Source: CALOAD01 sp942491415 (lineage in GTDB: Bacteria > Cyanobacteriota > Vampirovibrionia > Gastranaerophilales > CALOAD01). Taken from it: a stretch of 64,000 nt of DNA. A program made the position numbers and the translations under genes. This document shows, piece after piece, positions 44,141 to 53,295 of this stretch (positions are counted from its first letter, which is position 1; the number at the start of each line of letters is the position of its first letter). The notes below the pieces were generated by a model, which was not told the origin of the DNA, made no database searches, and was given only the letters and a program-made list of their open reading frames with translations. The stretch is taken from NCBI GenBank assembly GCA_942491415.1, contig CALOAD010000022.1, positions 62,001 to 126,000 of the forward strand, read 5' to 3'.

Positions 44141-44569
44141 TTATTTCTTTTCAATATCAGAAAAACTTTGCAACAAAGGTGAACCTTGAGGTTTTGATTC
44201 TTTTACGGCACCATTTTCCATGTCGAATTCACCTGTTGACATTTTTTTAACCGTTTTGCAGGCATGTGGTTGATTTTCAAATTGAAGACATTCTTCTTTA
44301 AAATCTTCTTTCAATTCTTCTGCTTTATCTTGCGACATACTTGCAAGTTTTTTGTTATATTCATCCGCAACTTTTACATCGCTTTTGGTAAATACTGCTA
44401 AATGAAAATGAGGATGGCTATCACCTTCGTCTTGAAAATGACCGAGATCGACAAAACGGGTATCGTTTTTTCCTACACCTTCTTCAATAGCGGATTGTAT
44501 TTTTTCTAATTTTTGACAACCACAACTTTTTATAACATATTTACCCGCAAAAGAAATATTATTTACCAT
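44141..44569 (-). CDS. Hypothetical protein with N-terminal FxG motif
   Basis: A 142-residue soluble protein starting MVNNISFAGKYVIKSCGCQK. ISFAG at 5-9 is the motif shared with proteins at 50775, 51472 and 53296. The centre has HPHFHLAVFTK, and the C-terminus is acidic and Gln/Ser-rich. No family recognised. It has its own terminator. GGAAGG lies before the ATG. Confidence 0.65.
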   Translation of the reverse strand: MVNNISFAGKYVIKSCGCQKLEKIQSAIEEGVGKNDTRFVDLGHFQDEGDSHPHFHLAVFTKSDVKVADEYNKKLASMSQDKAEELKEDFKEECLQFENQPHACKTVKKMSTGEFDMENGAVKESKPQGSPLLQSFSDIEKK

Positions 44570-44661
44570 TTTTTATCCTTCCATTAATATCACTTAATTG
44601 ATATAACAAGTACAAAAAACGAAAGTTGCCCTCGCCGAACAATTGCGTTTACAAAAATTTA

Positions 44662-44940
44662 CTAAAGCTTAGCCGGTTTTCTCATTTTATGGACAACATA
44701 ACCAGCCAAAAGAAGCGTACTTAAAACATACGATAGCTTATTTATAAAACCATTTTGAGAAGTATCATTTTTAGATGATTGTTTTTGAAAAAAATCTTTG
44801 TTGTTTTGAGTTAAAGCCTTAGTCGGATTACAAAAATCCCACTCATTCATAAGACTTCGCACGGAAGTTTTCCGAATATTAGGCGGATTTATTATACCTA
44901 CATTAGGTATTTTTAAATTATGATTAGCGTTTTGAGTCAA
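44662..44940 (-). CDS. Possible small C-tail-anchored protein
   Basis: A 92-residue frame from a TTG at 44940. The middle contains VRSLMNEWDFCNPTKAL, and the C-terminal segment LSYVLSTLLLAGYVVHKM is a likely membrane anchor followed by basic residues. No good SD is seen; the frame extends further upstream but runs into the divergent gene at 45073. Real gene uncertain. Confidence 0.35.
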   Translation of the reverse strand: MTQNANHNLKIPNVGIINPPNIRKTSVRSLMNEWDFCNPTKALTQNNKDFFQKQSSKNDTSQNGFINKLSYVLSTLLLAGYVVHKMRKPAKL

Positions 44941-45072
44941 TTTCAAATACCGTGTTATACTCTGTTTTATCTTAAATTTACATCTTTTATTTATAAAAAT
45001 AAAAAGGATCAAAAATTGCCTTTTTAAAAATTTTTTTAACAATATATATACAAAAATCATCACGGAGTTTTT

Positions 45073-45585
45073 ATGAACAGCGAAAAAAACATATTTTATG
45101 AAGAACAAAAACCTCGCCAATGGTGGATTCAAGTTATTATAATCTGTTATTCATTATTTTTAACTTATTTAACTGCACAGCAAGTATTTTTCGATATTCC
45201 CTTTTTTAACCTCGGAATGTCAGACTGGTTGTTAATATTGCTTTGGTTATTTTTTGCAATATTTATACCTGTTTTATATTATCGATCAAAACTGATCGTA
45301 AAAGTCAAAAACAATGACGAAAAAGGAATCTACATAAAATATTATCCTTTCCATTTTGATTTTATAAAAATAGATCCTGATGAAATTGAAGAGTTTGAAA
45401 TAATAGAATATGATCCTTTAAAAGACTATGGCGGATGGGGAGTGCGCTATGGGCAAAAGGGAAACGCCTTTAATGCCTATGGAAATAAAGGTGTCAATTT
45501 AAAATTAAAATATTCAAGAGATCTTCTCATAGGCTCTCAAACACCTGAAAAATTAAATGAGGCAATAAAAAATCTAATTTCTTAA
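45073..45585 (+). CDS. DUF6141-like membrane protein
   Basis: A 170-residue protein with two membrane helices (about 19-40 and 51-70) and a C-terminal cytosolic or periplasmic beta domain with YDPLKDYGGWGVRYG, then KGVNLKL and LLIGSQTPEKLNEAI. This pattern (DYGGWG...G-V-x-L...LLIGSQ-P) is seen in small uncharacterised membrane proteins annotated as DUF6141. Function unknown. GGAG precedes the ATG. Confidence 0.7.
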   Translation: MNSEKNIFYEEQKPRQWWIQVIIICYSLFLTYLTAQQVFFDIPFFNLGMSDWLLILLWLFFAIFIPVLYYRSKLIVKVKNNDEKGIYIKYYPFHFDFIKIDPDEIEEFEIIEYDPLKDYGGWGVRYGQKGNAFNAYGNKGVNLKLKYSRDLLIGSQTPEKLNEAIKNLIS

Positions 45586-45597
45586 AAAGTTGACAAT

Positions 45598-47283
45598 ATG
45601 CATAATACTAATGTAAATAAGAGTAGGGTAAATAGTTATTTTGAGAAAATTTTGAGTAAAAAGCCTTTAGAAAAATACCTTTATGAAGTGCCTCAAAAAA
45701 ATGAGAGTACAATTCCTGTTTGGTTTTGTTTTCCTTATACCTATATGTATGGAATGTCTACACTGGGTTTTTTAAGCCTGTTTAAAGAACTTGATATGAA
45801 TCCTGATGTAGATGCACAAAAAGTTTTTGCCGATACTGATTACAATGAGTTAAAAGTGCAACGTCCTGATATATTTGGCATTTCAATGCTTTTTGAAAAT
45901 GACTTTCTGGCAATTTTTAAGCTTTTAGAAAAATATGAAATTCCTTTAAGGTCAAAAGATAGGGATGAACATCCATTAGTCCTTGCGGGAGGACCTGTTT
46001 TGACAAACAATCCCGAACCTTTTGCGGAATTTTTTGACATTATCGTTATTGGGGACGGGGAAAATACCTATAATAATATTATTGACGTTTACAAAAAATA
46101 TAAAGGCATAAAAACAAGACAAGAAATACTTGTTGAAATAGCTAAGATTCCCGGGCTTTATGTACCTGCATTATATGAAATTGAATATGATTCTGAAGGA
46201 AAGTATAAGAGTTTTTCAAGTAAATTTATTGATATTCCTGATTTTGTAGAAAAATCATATGTTGATATAACTAATAATTGTCTATCCAGCCCTGTTTTAA
46301 GCAATAAAGCTTTTTATGCGAATGCTTTTTTTATAGAAACAAGCAGGGGATGTCCGCACAAATGCAAGTTTTGCACGGCAAGTTATTTTAACCATCCCGT
46401 AAGATATCCTTCTTTGAAAAGCATAAAAGAGGCTATCGATGTAGGAGTTGAAAACACTTCAAAAATAGTATTAATAGGTGCTTTAATTTCAGAACATCCT
46501 CAATTTGAAGATATTTGCAATTACATTATTGAAAAGCGTAAATCGGTTAAATTTGAACTTGAATACTCTTCCTTGAGTGCTGATAAATACAATAATATAG
46601 CTGTAAAAGCATTATTAGCTTGTAATAAAAAAGAAGTTTCAATTGCAATAGAAGCAGGCAGCCAAAAAATGCGAGACAGTGTGGGTAAAAACCTCGATTC
46701 AAGTCAAATATATAATATTGTTAAAGAGTTTGCATTGAATGGCATTGAACGTTTGACATTATATATGCTTATTGGTTTACCCGACGAATCCACCAAAGAT
46801 ATAAATGAGACTGTGGAGCTTATTTCAGCGCTAAAAAAAGAAAATCATTCTTTAGAGCTAAATGTCATTGTAAGTACTCTGATCCCCAAGCCGAATACAC
46901 CGTTTCAATGGGCTCAAAAAGAAAGCACTGAATCTTTAAAACGAAAAATTGATTTTTTACGCAAAGAATTTGAAAAAATTCAAGTAAAAAGTAGTTTTTC
47001 AAGCCCTGAAAGAGATTATATAAGTGCGATTATCTCAAGAGGAGATCGTAAAATCGCTAAATTAATAGAGCAAGTTTATAGAAAAAACGGAAAAATTGAA
47101 ACCTGGCAAAGCTCTCATAAAAACTTGCTAAAAACAGGTTTTGATATTAAACCTTTAGATTGGTATGCTCTTGCAAAACGGAATTTGGATGAACCATTGC
47201 CGTGGGATTTTATCAAGATAAATATTTCAAAAAAAGAGCTAAAATCTTGTTATCAAAATGAAAATAAAATACTTATGATTTAA
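45598..47283 (+). CDS. B12-binding-type radical SAM protein
   Basis: A 561-residue iron-sulfur enzyme. The N-terminal region (40-160) resembles a cobalamin-binding fold of radical SAM proteins (PDIFGISMLFEND, then VLAGGPVLTNNPEPFAEFFD and VIGDGENTY). The [4Fe-4S] motif CPHKCKFC is at C252, C256 and C259, followed by IAIEAGSQKMRDSVGK and TLYMLIGLPDES. It resembles YgiQ/DUF-type radical SAM proteins of unknown substrate. It begins 12 bases after the preceding gene. Confidence 0.88.
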   Translation: MHNTNVNKSRVNSYFEKILSKKPLEKYLYEVPQKNESTIPVWFCFPYTYMYGMSTLGFLSLFKELDMNPDVDAQKVFADTDYNELKVQRPDIFGISMLFENDFLAIFKLLEKYEIPLRSKDRDEHPLVLAGGPVLTNNPEPFAEFFDIIVIGDGENTYNNIIDVYKKYKGIKTRQEILVEIAKIPGLYVPALYEIEYDSEGKYKSFSSKFIDIPDFVEKSYVDITNNCLSSPVLSNKAFYANAFFIETSRGCPHKCKFCTASYFNHPVRYPSLKSIKEAIDVGVENTSKIVLIGALISEHPQFEDICNYIIEKRKSVKFELEYSSLSADKYNNIAVKALLACNKKEVSIAIEAGSQKMRDSVGKNLDSSQIYNIVKEFALNGIERLTLYMLIGLPDESTKDINETVELISALKKENHSLELNVIVSTLIPKPNTPFQWAQKESTESLKRKIDFLRKEFEKIQVKSSFSSPERDYISAIISRGDRKIAKLIEQVYRKNGKIETWQSSHKNLLKTGFDIKPLDWYALAKRNLDEPLPWDFIKINISKKELKSCYQNENKILMI

Positions 47284-47301
47284 AAATACAGGATGGTATT
47301 T

Positions 47302-48666
47302 ATGAAAAATAAAAAGATATTTATACTCAGCGCATTCTCTGCTGCACTGGCAGGGCTTCTTTTTGGCTTTGATACGGCTGTTATTGCGGGTACTACAAAA
47401 GCAATGACCCAGGTCTTTGACTTGAGTGCTTCATCTTTAGGTTTAACTGTTTCGATTGCACTATGGGGTACTATAACAGGTGCAATAGGAGCCGGATTTG
47501 TGGCGGATAAACTGGGACGCCGAGAAAGCCTAAAGTACATGGGACTTTTGTTTTTGATATCTGCCTTAGGCTGCGCTTTTTGTTGGGATTGGTTTTCTCT
47601 TGTTGCATTTAGATTTATAGGTGGTCTTGGAGTCGGTGGGGCTTCTGTTATTGCCCCTATGTATATTGCCGAAATATCACCACCAAGCCTTAGAGGTAGA
47701 ATGGTTGGGTTATTTCAGTTTAGTATAGTTTTTGGAATATTGACTGCGTATTTTTCAAACTTTTTTATCGGAACTTTAGGTTTTGAAATGCTTGAATGGC
47801 GTATAAAATTTGGGGTAGAAGTTTTGCCTGCATTGATTTTCATTTCATTACTTTTTACAATCCCACAAAGTCCCAGATGGCTTATTAGCAGATCAAAAAC
47901 CGATGAAGCTCTTAATGTTTTGAAAATGATTTCACCTGAAAACGCTAAAGAACAATGTGACGAGATTGTTAAATCATTGAATAATCAAGATAATAAAGAA
48001 AAAGAAAGATTTTTTAGCTATAAATATTCTTTTGCAATATTCGTAGCTTTTTCGATAGCTATGTTTAATCAACTTTCCGGCATAAATGCGCTATTGTATT
48101 ATTTAACAGATATTTTCAGCATGGCTGGTTTTGATAAAATGTCTGCTGACTTACAATCTGTGAGCATCGGAGCTACAAACCTTATTTTTACAGTGTTAGC
48201 GATGAGTATTATAGATAAAATAGGACGTAAAAAGCTTTTATTAATAGGTTCTGTAGGTACAGCTCTTTGCTTGGGAGGTGTTGGTTCAATATTTCTTTTA
48301 GGATCCCATAAAGAACTTTTATTACCCTTGCTTATAGGCTATATTGCGTTTTTTGCATTTTCACAAGGTGCGGTTATTTGGGTTTATCTAAGCGAAATAT
48401 TCCCCAATTCGGTCAGGGCAAAAGGTCAATCATTAGGTAGTGTAACTCATTGGCTCATGTGTGCAATAATATCTTTTGCATTTCCTGTAATGGCTGAATC
48501 TTCAGGGGGATATCCCTTCATATTCTTTGCTTTTATGATGGTTATTCAATTCTTTGTTGTATTGATGTTTTATCCTGAAACAAAAGGTGTTTCACTGGAA
48601 GATCTTGAAAAAACAATGATCTTGAAAAAACCACAATCTGAAATGGTTGAAGCAGAGTTAAACTAA
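47302..48666 (+). CDS. Sugar-porter family MFS transporter
   Basis: A 454-residue, 12-helix protein of the sugar:H+ symporter family. It has FGFDTAVIAG in helix 1, the loop DKLGRRESLKY, PQSPRWLISR at the end of helix 6, QLSGINALLYY in helix 7 and the ending PETKGVSLEDLE. These match XylE/GalP-like transporters of hexoses or pentoses. ATG 47302 is preferred over ATG 47293 for the AGGA 8 bases upstream. Substrate not determined. Confidence 0.9.
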   Translation: MKNKKIFILSAFSAALAGLLFGFDTAVIAGTTKAMTQVFDLSASSLGLTVSIALWGTITGAIGAGFVADKLGRRESLKYMGLLFLISALGCAFCWDWFSLVAFRFIGGLGVGGASVIAPMYIAEISPPSLRGRMVGLFQFSIVFGILTAYFSNFFIGTLGFEMLEWRIKFGVEVLPALIFISLLFTIPQSPRWLISRSKTDEALNVLKMISPENAKEQCDEIVKSLNNQDNKEKERFFSYKYSFAIFVAFSIAMFNQLSGINALLYYLTDIFSMAGFDKMSADLQSVSIGATNLIFTVLAMSIIDKIGRKKLLLIGSVGTALCLGGVGSIFLLGSHKELLLPLLIGYIAFFAFSQGAVIWVYLSEIFPNSVRAKGQSLGSVTHWLMCAIISFAFPVMAESSGGYPFIFFAFMMVIQFFVVLMFYPETKGVSLEDLEKTMILKKPQSEMVEAELN

Positions 48667-49056
48667 TTATTTACCTGATGGTAATTTCAGGTTATTGGCA
48701 TTAGGAGGCTTTACGTTTATAACGCTAGGTACCTCATAATCAGGAACAGGAGGAAGCATTTCAGGTCCACGATAATTATAATTGCTTTTTTTTGGGCTTG
48801 ATTTGGAAGCATCTTTAGCTGCGTGGTATAAGCTTTTGCTTATTACTTTAATTCCTTTTGCTGTTTTTTTTATGATAAAAAAAGATGCTTTTAATGTATA
48901 TTTTGTAGTTAAATAAGCAGCTTTTGCCGTGTAGTGTATAGTTTTATCTGCAATTGTCGAGGCTGTTATTGCATTGGCTTTATTGACAGGGATAAAAAAC
49001 ATGACAGCCAGGGCTAAAATAATAAATAGTTGTTTTAAATTTTTCACTGTATTCAC
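48667..49056 (-). CDS. Small exported hypothetical protein
   Basis: A 129-residue protein with a signal peptide (cut near NKANA, residue 29). A basic middle has Thr/Tyr/Lys-Ala repeats, and the Pro-rich C-terminus contains GPEMLPPVPDYEVP. It lies back to back with the transporter gene, with no bases between the stops. Family unknown; it looks periplasmic. Confidence 0.6.
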   Translation of the reverse strand: MNTVKNLKQLFIILALAVMFFIPVNKANAITASTIADKTIHYTAKAAYLTTKYTLKASFFIIKKTAKGIKVISKSLYHAAKDASKSSPKKSNYNYRGPEMLPPVPDYEVPSVINVKPPNANNLKLPSGK

Positions 49057-49183
49057 CTTATTGTATTAATTTCAATTATTGTAATTTGCTTTAGTTTTAT
49101 TATCAAATTGTTTACGGGATGTAAACATATAATTTTATTTTGTATTATTATGTACAAAAGTTTTTACAGTGTGATGTTTTTAT

Positions 49184-49900
49184 ATGTATCGTCTAGTCTT
49201 TTATTTTTGTGTTTTGCAGATAGTTTTTATTTCTATATTTCACAACGAAGCTGTTTTTGCACAAAGTATAATGAGCAACAGTTCGGGGTTTCAAAGCTGG
49301 GATGCGATTATTTTAGAAGGTCCCATAAAAGAAAAAGGGCGTGGTTATTTATTTATACAGCCTCGTATTGGAACAACTTCAGATTTTATAGTTGTAAGAC
49401 CTGCATACGGGCATGTATTAAACAAAGAATTTTCCTTATGGCAAGGCGTTTCTTGGCAACCACTGGTTTCTCCGCAATTCATTGATGAAGTAAGACTTTA
49501 TCAAGATCTTTTATGCAAAAAAGAGTTTAAAAAATTTAAGCTCACACTTAGAAATCGTACGGAAGAACGTTTTATACAAGGAGTAGGAGGTGCAAGTATA
49601 AGGCAAAGAGAACGATTGAATTTTTATATTCCTTTTGGAGAAAGCGGTAAATGGGGGTTTATAGCCTCTCAAGAAATTCTTATAAATTACGATTCTCGAC
49701 AAAACGGACCTCGTGGTGGTTTTGGTCAAGCAAGGTTATATTATGGATTAACTAGAAAAATAAATGATCGTTTAAAGATAAATTTCGGATATATGCTAAA
49801 TCTAATAGGTAATAGCCAACCATTTTTAGAGGATTTTACAAGAAATATTCTTATGATTAATATAAATATTAATACTGACGGGGTTCAAGTCGCTGAATAG
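49184..49900 (+). CDS. DUF2490-like outer-membrane barrel protein
   Basis: A 238-residue protein with a signal peptide ending near VFAQ (residue 27). Alternating aromatic strands follow (GYLFIQPRIGTTSDFIVVRP, then RLNFYIPFGESGKWGFIASQ, RLYYGLTRKINDRLKINFGY), as in DUF2490 proteins. It would be an outer-membrane beta-barrel. The last 32 bases overlap the convergent gene, also a predicted barrel. Confidence 0.75.
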   Translation: MYRLVFYFCVLQIVFISIFHNEAVFAQSIMSNSSGFQSWDAIILEGPIKEKGRGYLFIQPRIGTTSDFIVVRPAYGHVLNKEFSLWQGVSWQPLVSPQFIDEVRLYQDLLCKKEFKKFKLTLRNRTEERFIQGVGGASIRQRERLNFYIPFGESGKWGFIASQEILINYDSRQNGPRGGFGQARLYYGLTRKINDRLKINFGYMLNLIGNSQPFLEDFTRNILMINININTDGVQVAE

Positions 49901-50654
49901 CTTTATCTCTATCAAAAACAGGTATAAAACCATTTACCTCGATTACAAACCCGGAACTTCCACTTCCTGCGGAGTTTCTGACACGAAACCCGATCATAAT
50001 TTTTGAATACCGTGAAAATGAGTATTGAAATCCGGGAATAAAAAATCCGTTACTATGGGTACCTGAAAACCAATCGGCAATTATAGAAAAATGATCTGTA
50101 ACAGGGTGTTCTATTCCTGCTATAAAACTTAAAACTCTTCTTCCAAAAAGTTGTCTTGTTCCAAAACTTAATCCTGACGTAATTCTTGTATTATATACAG
50201 GTAAGCGACCGCTCAGATGAGAATAGGTCCAATTACCTGTTCCCAGTCCTTTAAAATCAGTCAATATTTGAGATCCCAAAACCCATTTGAAATCTCGTTT
50301 AGGGTATAAATCTTTTTTTATAGGCAAAAACGACTTAAACCCCCACCCCATTGTTATACGGTTTGCTTCTTCTATTCTGTTTTGGTATAAAGTTGCCTCA
50401 ATATCGGTATTATGCCCAATGCCAAGGTTGTTGTATTGAGTAAAAAGAAATATTTTGTGAGGATTCCACGAACGAAATTGGGCTTCACTTTCGGTATAAT
50501 AAATTCCCTTCACCGTTACATCTGCTGAAGGGACGTTAAATATTGTTTGTTGTGCATTTGCATTTGAGGTTAAGTAAAAATATAAATAACAAACAATGAA
50601 TAGTTTAATATTTTTTTTAAGCCATTTATTATTGAACATCCAGTTATAATACAT
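49869..50654 (-). CDS. Predicted outer-membrane beta-barrel protein
   Basis: A 261-residue protein with an N-terminal signal (cut near NANAQ, residue 35) and beta-barrel-like strands (KIFLFTQYNNLGIGHNTDIE, LSGRLPVYNTRITSGLSFG, SIIADWFSGTHSNGFFIPGF). An ATG six codons in is an alternative start. No family name is recalled. It is encoded opposite, and overlapping the end of, another barrel protein. Confidence 0.65.
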   Translation of the reverse strand: MYYNWMFNNKWLKKNIKLFIVCYLYFYLTSNANAQQTIFNVPSADVTVKGIYYTESEAQFRSWNPHKIFLFTQYNNLGIGHNTDIEATLYQNRIEEANRITMGWGFKSFLPIKKDLYPKRDFKWVLGSQILTDFKGLGTGNWTYSHLSGRLPVYNTRITSGLSFGTRQLFGRRVLSFIAGIEHPVTDHFSIIADWFSGTHSNGFFIPGFQYSFSRYSKIMIGFRVRNSAGSGSSGFVIEVNGFIPVFDRDKAIQRLEPRQY

Positions 50655-50774
50655 AAAAACAAGAATTTAAACATTCCCGTAGTTAGTTAATTTTTTTAAT
50701 AAAAAACCATTATTAAAGCAATTTTTAAATGTTTTTTGTTTTATAAAACCTATAGTGAATAAACAGGTTTTAAT

Positions 50775-51419
50775 ATGAATCTTAGTTCAACAATAGCATT
50801 AACGAATAATGATGTTTCTTTTAGCGGTGGTAAAACTGCCAAAAAGAAGAAAGTTTCTGCGCAAAAAAGAAAACGCGAAGAAAAACAGGCTAAGCTGCAA
50901 AAATTTGTTGAAAGAGAAAAGTCTTTAAATTCAGAAAAATCAAATGAAATAACACAAAGAATTTATGATTATACAGCAATGAGAACTTTAGCTCAGGATA
51001 AAAACCTTGCTATTCCTTGTGCTTATTCGGGAGATTATTTTGGTGTTTATGATAATGTTGAAATTCTTCCCACTTATGAACATGTAAAACCTTTTAGCAC
51101 TGAAAAAAATAATGATGTTGGAAATTTGCTTGTTGTAGAAGGAGAATATAATTCACTTCGAAAACATAAGCCTTTATCAGAATTTATTGATGAATTAAAA
51201 GCGGGCATATCTAAACGTCCTGAAAATGGTAAAATAGTGCGTGTCCCCAAAACAGATGTATTGAAAAATGTAGTGGCTCAATTAAAAGCTTATAATAAAG
51301 TGGCTGAAGACATTAAAAAATGGACGGTTGATGTGTCTAAAGTCGTTTATAAAGAATTAGATAAGCCTGAACATAAAGAAAAGTTTTTGAAATTAAATCC
51401 TTATTTGAATAAAGACTAA
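50775..51419 (+). CDS. HNH-like protein with N-terminal FxG motif
   Basis: A 214-residue protein. VSFSG at residues 14-18 is the shared N-terminal motif. A highly basic stretch (KTAKKKKVSAQKRKREEK) follows, then a region like an HNH nuclease core: CAYSGDYFG, then PTYEHVKPFS and NLLVVEGEYNSLRKHKPL, where E-H and N-x-x-x would be metal ligands. The zinc-knuckle cysteines are absent, so activity is unsure. ATG 50775 has ACAGG upstream. The stop codon lies within the terminator stem. Confidence 0.55.
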   Translation: MNLSSTIALTNNDVSFSGGKTAKKKKVSAQKRKREEKQAKLQKFVEREKSLNSEKSNEITQRIYDYTAMRTLAQDKNLAIPCAYSGDYFGVYDNVEILPTYEHVKPFSTEKNNDVGNLLVVEGEYNSLRKHKPLSEFIDELKAGISKRPENGKIVRVPKTDVLKNVVAQLKAYNKVAEDIKKWTVDVSKVVYKELDKPEHKEKFLKLNPYLNKD

Positions 51420-51453
51420 AAAACAGCGATTTCGCTGTTTTTTAGTCTTTATT
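51408..51453. terminator. 21-bp bidirectional terminator containing a stop codon
   Basis: Arms 51408-51428 and 51433-51453 pair fully around the loop ATTT. The stop codon of the plus-strand gene (51417-51419) is in the left arm. It also serves the convergent exonuclease gene. Confidence 0.9.
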
Positions 51454-51471
51454 ATAGAAATTATAGAAGTT

Positions 51472-53277
51472 TTAAACTACTTCTTTTAGTTCTCTGGCTT
51501 TTTTGCCTTCTACTTTTTTATTAGTATCTAATTTTTCTAACATTACTCGTCTTGAAATATCGATATCCGGCATGTCGTTACCTTTTGATACTGTGTCGGG
51601 ATCAACATTTTTAACCCACAGATCCACATAATCTTCTTTAATGAACTTTTTGGAGTTATCTAAAATCAAGTCGATAACCTCAGCCCTTGAAAGTTTACCG
51701 TTAGAGTCAATACCGGCATTCTCAAGAATTTCCTTAAAATATCTTCGAGTTACATAAGATTTATTTGTAAGGGGTTGTTGTTCCTTTTCAGCATCTTCCA
51801 ATGCTTCTTGATCCTCTACTTCCTTATTAATCAAAGATCCGTTTCTGAGAATTTCAACGTTTTTATCACCTATTTTATCTGCAATTTTTGCAATAACATT
51901 AGGTGTATCAGAATCTTTTTTTGTAGGTTCTGCTATGCAATAACCTACAGGATAATTACTTACGCCGACAATTTCTTGACGGTAAGATTTTTTAAAGCGT
52001 TTATCAGCGTTTACACCTCTATTATTAAGCTTTATGCCAATTCCATCGATATTTTCACCCCATTGGAATTTCAAAATATCTCTAACAGTAAGTGTTTTTC
52101 CGTTTTTCTTAGCTTCATTATTTAGATAATGCATACAATATTTAAGAACATCAACTGTAGCAACAACATCAGCAAACGCATCATGTGCACCGTCTACATT
52201 TTGACCAAACAAGAATTTATATTGTTCTGAGAGTTGTTTTTTAGCGCCTATATAAGGGTGTATCCTTTGGATTAAAATGAAGGGGTCAATTACAGTACAA
52301 GATTTTTTAGGTTCCATACTTGTTTGTTTTTCTTCATTATAATCTTCAACCGCATTTTTTAAGATCGTCATGTCAAATTTACTGTTATACGCAACGACAA
52401 CTTCATTTTTAAGATAATCATCCATAAAAGACTCAAGTAGTTCACCCATTTTAGGTTTACCTTTTACGTCTTCATCAAAAATCCTATGAACATTTGAAGC
52501 TCCTGCAGGAATTGGCATTTCAGGGTCTAAAATCTGATCTAGAGCTGAATCAGGGATTATTTGACCTTTAGCATCATACTTAACGGCACCTATTTGAACA
52601 ATTTTATCTAAAGGTTTTTGCGCTCTCGGTTCCATCCCTGGTATTGTTGGTTTTTTCACTATATTTACACCTGTTGTTTCAGTATCAAATACAGTAAAAG
52701 CAAAATTTATATCTCCTGTTTCGGGGTTTATAGCCGACTTATCAAGAAATGACAATTCACTTGAAGTGATTTTGCTCAATTCATTTAAATATCCCGCATA
52801 CATTTTTTTAGATGAAGTAGCAGCTAAAGTTCTATATGTAGCAAGAGGCTCTGTTACATTTAAAGGGTTAAATCTTCTTGTCCAAGGAGTATCATTAGCT
52901 TCTGCCAAAGAAAGGGCGTGTAAAAATCCATACACTTCTTCATTAGATGCTTTTGTCCAGTCTAACTGTTCGTTTACAAGTTTTTCCCAGCCTATTTTAT
53001 CTTTCCAATCGATATAATCTGTGTATTCACCATTATCATCTTTTGAGTAAAGACCTTGTCCTTGGTAGTTTTTGCCTTTAATATTTTTTACGACATCTTC
53101 TACAATATCTTTTCCTGTAAAAGCAAGGGCGTAAGATTTTAATCCGGCTGCAGATTCTTTAGAAAAAGATTGAATCGAATTATTTGAACGGTTTAGTATT
53201 GTCGTTTTAAAATTATTGGCTGTTTTATTTAAAAATTTATTATTAATAGTTATATTGTGTGTGTTTATTTTGTTCAT
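51472..53277 (-). CDS. DEDDh exonuclease-domain protein with FxG motif
   Basis: A 601-residue protein. Residues 190-390 are a DnaQ-like 3'-5' exonuclease with all five motifs: FDTETTG (D198, E200), NVHRIF, VVAYNSKFDMTIL and GAHDAFADVVAT (His and Asp). The N-terminal 55 residues are Asn/Thr/Ser-rich and carry LAFTG (51-55). The C-terminal 200 residues match no family I know, though IDSNGKLSRAEV is EF-hand-like. No other polymerase III subunit is nearby. Confidence 0.82.
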   Translation of the reverse strand: MNKINTHNITINNKFLNKTANNFKTTILNRSNNSIQSFSKESAAGLKSYALAFTGKDIVEDVVKNIKGKNYQGQGLYSKDDNGEYTDYIDWKDKIGWEKLVNEQLDWTKASNEEVYGFLHALSLAEANDTPWTRRFNPLNVTEPLATYRTLAATSSKKMYAGYLNELSKITSSELSFLDKSAINPETGDINFAFTVFDTETTGVNIVKKPTIPGMEPRAQKPLDKIVQIGAVKYDAKGQIIPDSALDQILDPEMPIPAGASNVHRIFDEDVKGKPKMGELLESFMDDYLKNEVVVAYNSKFDMTILKNAVEDYNEEKQTSMEPKKSCTVIDPFILIQRIHPYIGAKKQLSEQYKFLFGQNVDGAHDAFADVVATVDVLKYCMHYLNNEAKKNGKTLTVRDILKFQWGENIDGIGIKLNNRGVNADKRFKKSYRQEIVGVSNYPVGYCIAEPTKKDSDTPNVIAKIADKIGDKNVEILRNGSLINKEVEDQEALEDAEKEQQPLTNKSYVTRRYFKEILENAGIDSNGKLSRAEVIDLILDNSKKFIKEDYVDLWVKNVDPDTVSKGNDMPDIDISRRVMLEKLDTNKKVEGKKARELKEVV

Positions 53278-53295
53278 TTCTACATTCCCTTGGCA

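Noticed and set aside
44941..45132. Longer version (156 residues) of the small minus-strand protein at 44662
   Set aside because: The added N-terminus is AT-driven low-complexity sequence and overlaps the start of the divergent gene at 45073.
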